Positions 61,520 through 64,000 of a stretch of 64,000 nt of DNA are shown here, piece after piece (positions within the stretch are counted from its first letter, which is position 1; every line of letters starts with the position of its first letter). This stretch comes from Variovorax sp. PBL-E5 (GTDB lineage: Bacteria; Pseudomonadota; Gammaproteobacteria; Burkholderiales; Burkholderiaceae_C). A program made the position numbers and the translations under genes. Where the stretch lies: positions 1 to 64,000 of the forward strand of contig NZ_LR594672.1 of the NCBI RefSeq assembly GCF_901827185.1. The letters are read 5' to 3'. Under the pieces are notes generated by a model, which was given only the letters and a program-made list of their open reading frames with translations, ran no database searches and was not told the DNA's origin.

Positions 61520-62038
61520 TTACCTCAGCAAGTCCAGTCTGCCGGCCTGAACTGCCTCCAGTGGCGCCTTGCGCCCAGTCCTGTGGTCAGTGACGATGCC
61601 GTGCTGCGCGCTGTATGTGCGAACTTTGTCCCCGCGTTGGCCGGTGCCGACCTGGCGCCGCTTGTCCGAGGCGGCCGCGGCCGACAGACCGGAGTCCCAC
61701 AACTGCTTCAAGCGCCGGGCCATTTCCACCCGCGCCTCGCGCCGGTTGTCGGCCTGAGAGCGGGAATCGACGGTAACGGTGATGCCGGTCGCGCGGTGAG
61801 TGAGGACCACGCAGCAGTCGGACTTGTTCCGGTGCTGGCCACCTGGTCCGGTGGAGCGCTTAAACCGCTCATCGAGCTCAGCCTCGTCGAGAACGAAGGC
61901 CAGCTTGCTCGTTTGCCGAACGGCAATGGTGACAGTTGAACTGTGCACCCTTCCGCGCCTTTCCGTGGGCGGGACACGTTGCCAGCGGTGGCCGCCGGCT
62001 TCGAGGCTCAGGTCTGCTGCGAGCGCTTCGCTGACCAC
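61520..62038 (-). CDS. Class I release-factor-like protein, GGQ domain
   Basis: This 172-aa frame (GTG start) encodes the central and catalytic part of a class I peptide release factor. GGHRWQRVPPTERRG matches the RF1 codon-recognition region with a P-x-T tripeptide (PPT, residues 23-25), which in RF1 reads UAA and UAG. STGPGGQHRNKSD carries the GGQ motif (66-68), followed by the RF C-terminal helix. It lacks the N-terminal domain 1. The reading frame continues upstream past an in-frame TGA (62054-62056) into matching release-factor sequence, so the intact gene may have been 61520-62224. Confidence 0.75.
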   Translation of the reverse strand: MVSEALAADLSLEAGGHRWQRVPPTERRGRVHSSTVTIAVRQTSKLAFVLDEAELDERFKRSTGPGGQHRNKSDCCVVLTHRATGITVTVDSRSQADNRREARVEMARRLKQLWDSGLSAAAASDKRRQVGTGQRGDKVRTYSAQHGIVTDHRTGRKAPLEAVQAGRLDLLR

Positions 62039-62053
62039 AACCTCGAGGTTGAG

Positions 62054-62224
62054 TCAGCCCTTGGCGCGGGAGACGTGATGAACCTTCCCGCCGGCGCGGA
62101 CGATGTGGTTCGACAGAATGCGAGCTTGGTCTTCGACCAAGAGGGCCGCATCTTCGCCGCCTTCGGCGGCATTGAGCTCAACGTTGAGCGTCAACATGGT
62201 TTCGGTAGACGATTTCAGTTTCAT
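62054..62224 (-). pseudogene. Upstream in-frame part of the release-factor-like gene, ending in TGA
   Basis: From ATG 62224 a 56-codon frame encodes LTLNVELNAAEGGEDAALL (in part), the counterpart of the RF1 segment with GTGGDEAALF, and KVHHVSRAKG. It then meets TGA at 62054-62056. The frame resumes without shift in the GGQ protein, and the alignment with RF1 is continuous across the stop codon. This is either a nonsense mutation, a split gene with reinitiation at GTG 62038, or UGA recoding. The start has no clear ribosome-binding site. A 4-codon frame (ATG at 62235) overlaps the start codon. Confidence 0.6.
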
Positions 62225-62304
62225 GATGAGTCCATTTGAAGGAGGTGAACGGGTCCTCGCTGCTGGTTGGCTTACGAGGGACCCAAAGGGTGTAGTGACA
62301 CGAG

Positions 62305-62332
62305 AAAGAAAAAGAGGACCCGAAGGTCCTCT
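62305..62332 (-). terminator. Rho-independent terminator, leftward
   Basis: Read leftward, AGAGGACC and GGTCCTCT pair around TTCG and are followed by TTTTCTTTC, just after the coiled-coil gene. Confidence 0.9.
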
Positions 62333-62339
62333 GGAATGG

Positions 62340-62927
62340 TCAGACGCGAACGTTGGTCTCGAAGACCTTCACGAAGTAGCCGTGCTGAGCGGCCCATTCA
62401 CTGACATGGTAGGCCTCCGATTCGAACTGCTGGTTGCGCTCGTCGCCGAGGCGCAGCTGGATGGTCTCGCTGGAGTCTGTGTAGACCTCGCTGTCGGTCG
62501 CGCCGGTCACAGGGTCGGCAACGACGACGCGGCAGAGGCGCACCTGCTCCGAGAAGTCGCCTTGGTCCGCAAAAAACAGGTTTTCTGCATCCTGGAGCGC
62601 CTCACCGAACGCGGTGCGAGCGGCAGTTTCGGTTGCGCGAAGCTGGCCGATGACCTGCTCGCCGTTATCGCGCAGGTTCTTGAGCCGTGCCGCCTCTGCG
62701 TACTTCTCATCGCGCACGGCAACGCGAAGGAGGCTGGTAGCCTCCTGCGTTTCGGCTCGCGCCGTCGAGGTGGCAGCAATGGCTGCGTCCACCGCGCTAC
62801 GTCGCTGGGCGAGGATTTCCTGGGCCTGCTCGAGGGTGGTCGGCTTGGCGCGCTCCGGCGCCTTCGGAGGCTTGGCTGCGGCGTTGCGTGGTGCGGTCAC
62901 GGGAGCGGAAGGTTTCTTTTTGGTCAT
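62340..62927 (-). CDS. Coiled-coil protein of unknown function
   Basis: This 195-aa protein has a basic Lys/Pro/Ala-rich N-terminus, a coiled-coil region (about 30-115) and a small C-terminal domain with mixed strands (VRLCRVVVADPVTGATDSEVY, in part). It is not recognised. CCTATACGCC (the second block of the recurrent promoter motif, leftward at 62963-62954) lies ~30 bp upstream, but the first block is unclear. A terminator separates it from the release-factor-like gene. Confidence 0.55.
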   Translation of the reverse strand: MTKKKPSAPVTAPRNAAAKPPKAPERAKPTTLEQAQEILAQRRSAVDAAIAATSTARAETQEATSLLRVAVRDEKYAEAARLKNLRDNGEQVIGQLRATETAARTAFGEALQDAENLFFADQGDFSEQVRLCRVVVADPVTGATDSEVYTDSSETIQLRLGDERNQQFESEAYHVSEWAAQHGYFVKVFETNVRV

Positions 62928-63078
62928 GGTGTAGCGTTGTGAGTTGGCCTACGGCGTATAGGGGAGGCCTTGCAAGCAGTCCGGCCGCGCTTGCTCAGGC
63001 GCGATGTGGCGCCACGTGGGTGCGGTACGGGAGGCCGGCCAATGGCTACACGACGCAGGAAAACAAAGGAGCATCGAC

Positions 63079-63396
63079 TTGCACATTGCGGAAAAGCAGA
63101 CTTTCGAACGGATGGTCGAGATGGAGGGTGACGCCTGGCGAAAGGCTCAACTGGCCAATCCCAATCAGCGCTACGGGTTCCATGTCTTGCTGACGGCTTG
63201 GCAGGAGCTTCAAGCTCTGGACCCGCTGGAGCCCGCTGCAGGCATCCGAGACATCGTCGCCGAGCCCGTCATCTACGGTGAAGGCGGCTACCACCGGTAT
63301 GTCGTGTCAGACCAAGGCGAAGTGCGCTTCTCGAAGATGCACGCGCGCCAGGTCAACGTTGAAAAGGCAGTAGCCCTGGGCTTCTCGCTCACTTGA
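63079..63396 (+). CDS. Small soluble protein of unknown function, TTG start
   Basis: This ~105-aa protein is not recognised. It is helical in the first half (EKQTFERMVEMEGDAWRKAQL) and more beta-like after residue 60. TTG 63079 is chosen because AAGGAG lies 7 bp upstream; the frame is open to 63004 without such a site. GGCTACACGA, half of the promoter motif, lies at about 63044-63053. A terminator and then a tRNA gene on the other strand follow. Confidence 0.5.
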   Translation: MHIAEKQTFERMVEMEGDAWRKAQLANPNQRYGFHVLLTAWQELQALDPLEPAAGIRDIVAEPVIYGEGGYHRYVVSDQGEVRFSKMHARQVNVEKAVALGFSLT

Positions 63397-63399
63397 ATT

Positions 63400-63426
63400 C
63401 AGCCGACCCTTCCGGGTCGGCTTCTC
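63400..63426 (+). terminator. Rho-independent terminator
   Basis: AGCCGACCC and GGGTCGGCT pair around TTCC and are followed by TCTCATTG. Confidence 0.82.
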
Positions 63427-63437
63427 ATTGGCCGCAT

Positions 63438-63515
63438 TGGTCTCCGCGGCCGGCTTCGAACCGGCAACCAACAAGCTTTTAAAGCGAGCGCGTCTGCCAA
63501 TTGCGCCACGCGGAG
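63438..63515 (-). tRNA. tRNA-like gene, UAA anticodon (Leu type), atypical
   Basis: A 78-nt structure with encoded CCA is visible: acceptor CTCCGCG/CGCGGAG, a D-arm of leucine type (CAATTGGCAGA loop), anticodon loop TTTAAAA giving TAA, and T-arm GCCGG-TTCGAAG-CCGGC. The anticodon stem CTCGC/GCTTG has two mismatches (28-42, 29-41), and the variable loop has only six bases, whereas leucine tRNAs have a long arm. It may be a decayed or specialised tRNA. The acceptor and T stems are perfect, so it is not simple noise. Confidence 0.7.
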
Positions 63516-63610
63516 GATGAAAGCCCTAGACCGGGTCGGCGGACCAGGGGAAGGCTTAGGAACGAGAAGGGCGCCCGAGGGCGGCCCGATGCAACGAACC
63601 CCGGTGGGTC

Positions 63611-64000
63611 TCAGCCCTTACGGAACCTGGCCTGCGCTTCAGCAACGCGGACCCGGAGCGTCTCAGCCAACGATTCTCCCTCATCCTCCAGAGGAGTATT
63701 GAGTGCCGTCAAAAGCTCAGCAAGGCGGTTCTGCCAAAAGTGCAAGGCAGCCGTGCCGAAGAAGACCTGGATGACCCAGGAGACGACCAGGAGCGTCGTC
63801 ACATACAACAGGCTGGCGCGGCCTCCCAAGAATAGGATGTCGTAAACCAGGGATGGGGCGAAGCCGGTGGCGCTGGCTACGAACGCCTGACGAACCGTCA
63901 GCGTCTGGCTCGGCGCAAGTTGGCGAAATGCGAGCTGGCCAATAAGTGCGGCTAGGGGCACGCCGAGCGCGACCACGAGGATGTCACCCAGCGGAAGCGA
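63611..64000 (-). CDS. Membrane protein, partial at window end
   Basis: The leftward frame is open to the last base of the window, so its start may lie outside; GTG 63976 is the first start visible inside. At least 121 aa are encoded, with three hydrophobic segments (VALGVPLAALIGQLAF, ASLLYVTTLLVVSWVIQVFFG and a weaker one between) and a cytoplasmic C-terminal helix (ESLAETLRVRVAEAQARF). No family is recognised. Confidence 0.55.
   Translation of the reverse strand, partial: SLPLGDILVVALGVPLAALIGQLAFRQLAPSQTLTVRQAFVASATGFAPSLVYDILFLGGRASLLYVTTLLVVSWVIQVFFGTAALHFWQNRLAELLTALNTPLEDEGESLAETLRVRVAEAQARFRKG

Noticed and set aside
62224..62239. Four-codon upstream frame (ATG GAC TCA TCA TGA) as a regulatory leader peptide
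   Set aside because: It overlaps the release-factor start in ATGA fashion, but no ribosome-binding site precedes it, so it is not listed as a gene.
63438..63515. Ochre suppressor tRNA (anticodon UUA)
   Set aside because: Shifting the anticodon loop by one base gives UUA but leaves only about two pairs in the anticodon stem; the UAA reading places U33 and A37 correctly.

Overview
The window is GC-rich (low-to-mid 60s % by eye) and reads as 64 kb of a large conjugative plasmid or chromid from a betaproteobacterium, most likely a Burkholderiales member. This host call is an inference from codon use and from the protein families. The plasmid nature is better supported: parA-parB with a repeat-rich centromere-like region, a KfrA-type protein, an F-type conjugation gene set and IncI-like thin-pilus genes. 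No replication initiator, relaxase or coupling protein is visible, so those functions must lie outside the window.

Layout. 1-3.8 kb: partition (ParA, ParB), three 90-bp tandem repeats around a 19-bp palindrome, KfrA, and a 388-bp regulatory or origin-like gap with a DnaA-box match. 3.8-6 kb: DinG-type helicase. 6-25 kb: F-type type IV secretion (TraA, L, E, K, B, V, C, TrbI, a TraF-type signal peptidase, TraF, TraH, TraG) with envelope helpers (DsbA-like, a lone DsbC N-domain, OmpA-like, lytic transglycosylase), a TopB C-terminal fragment and a dNMP kinase. TraW, TraU, TrbC and TraN are not seen. 25-40 kb: a complete-looking IncI/type IVb pilus module (PilL/TcpQ-like, secretin PilN, PilO, PilQ ATPase, PilR, prepilins, PilT, PilP-like), then a DHFR. 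40-50 kb: a second pilus module with its own lipoprotein secretin, accessory membrane proteins, two paralogous pilin-like proteins that have no leader peptide, and a divergent ATPase plus PilC/GspF pair. 50-64 kb: an accessory region with two SecB-like chaperones, RecA, a three-domain RNA end-healing and ligation protein, NADAR-like and SLOG-like proteins, a tyrosine phosphatase, a release-factor-like gene interrupted by an in-frame UGA, and small unknown or membrane proteins. Three tRNA genes, all on the minus strand, lie in this part of the window (46.9, 58.4 and 63.5 kb).

Two themes stand out. First, at least a dozen transcription units, on both strands and in every module, are preceded by the same bipartite sequence: an A/T-rich block of TATAAA or TTTAAA type, then CTAYACGG, with the two blocks starting 14-17 bp apart. 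It looks like a plasmid-specific promoter class. Second, the accessory region groups RNA repair, two CAU-anticodon tRNAs with initiator-like features, a UAA-anticodon tRNA, a release-factor-like protein, nucleotide metabolism (dNMP kinase, DHFR) and a NADAR protein. Such a set is familiar from large phages, and may protect or retune translation against tRNA-cleaving or NAD-linked defences. That functional reading is inference; the gene identities rest on motifs visible in the sequence.
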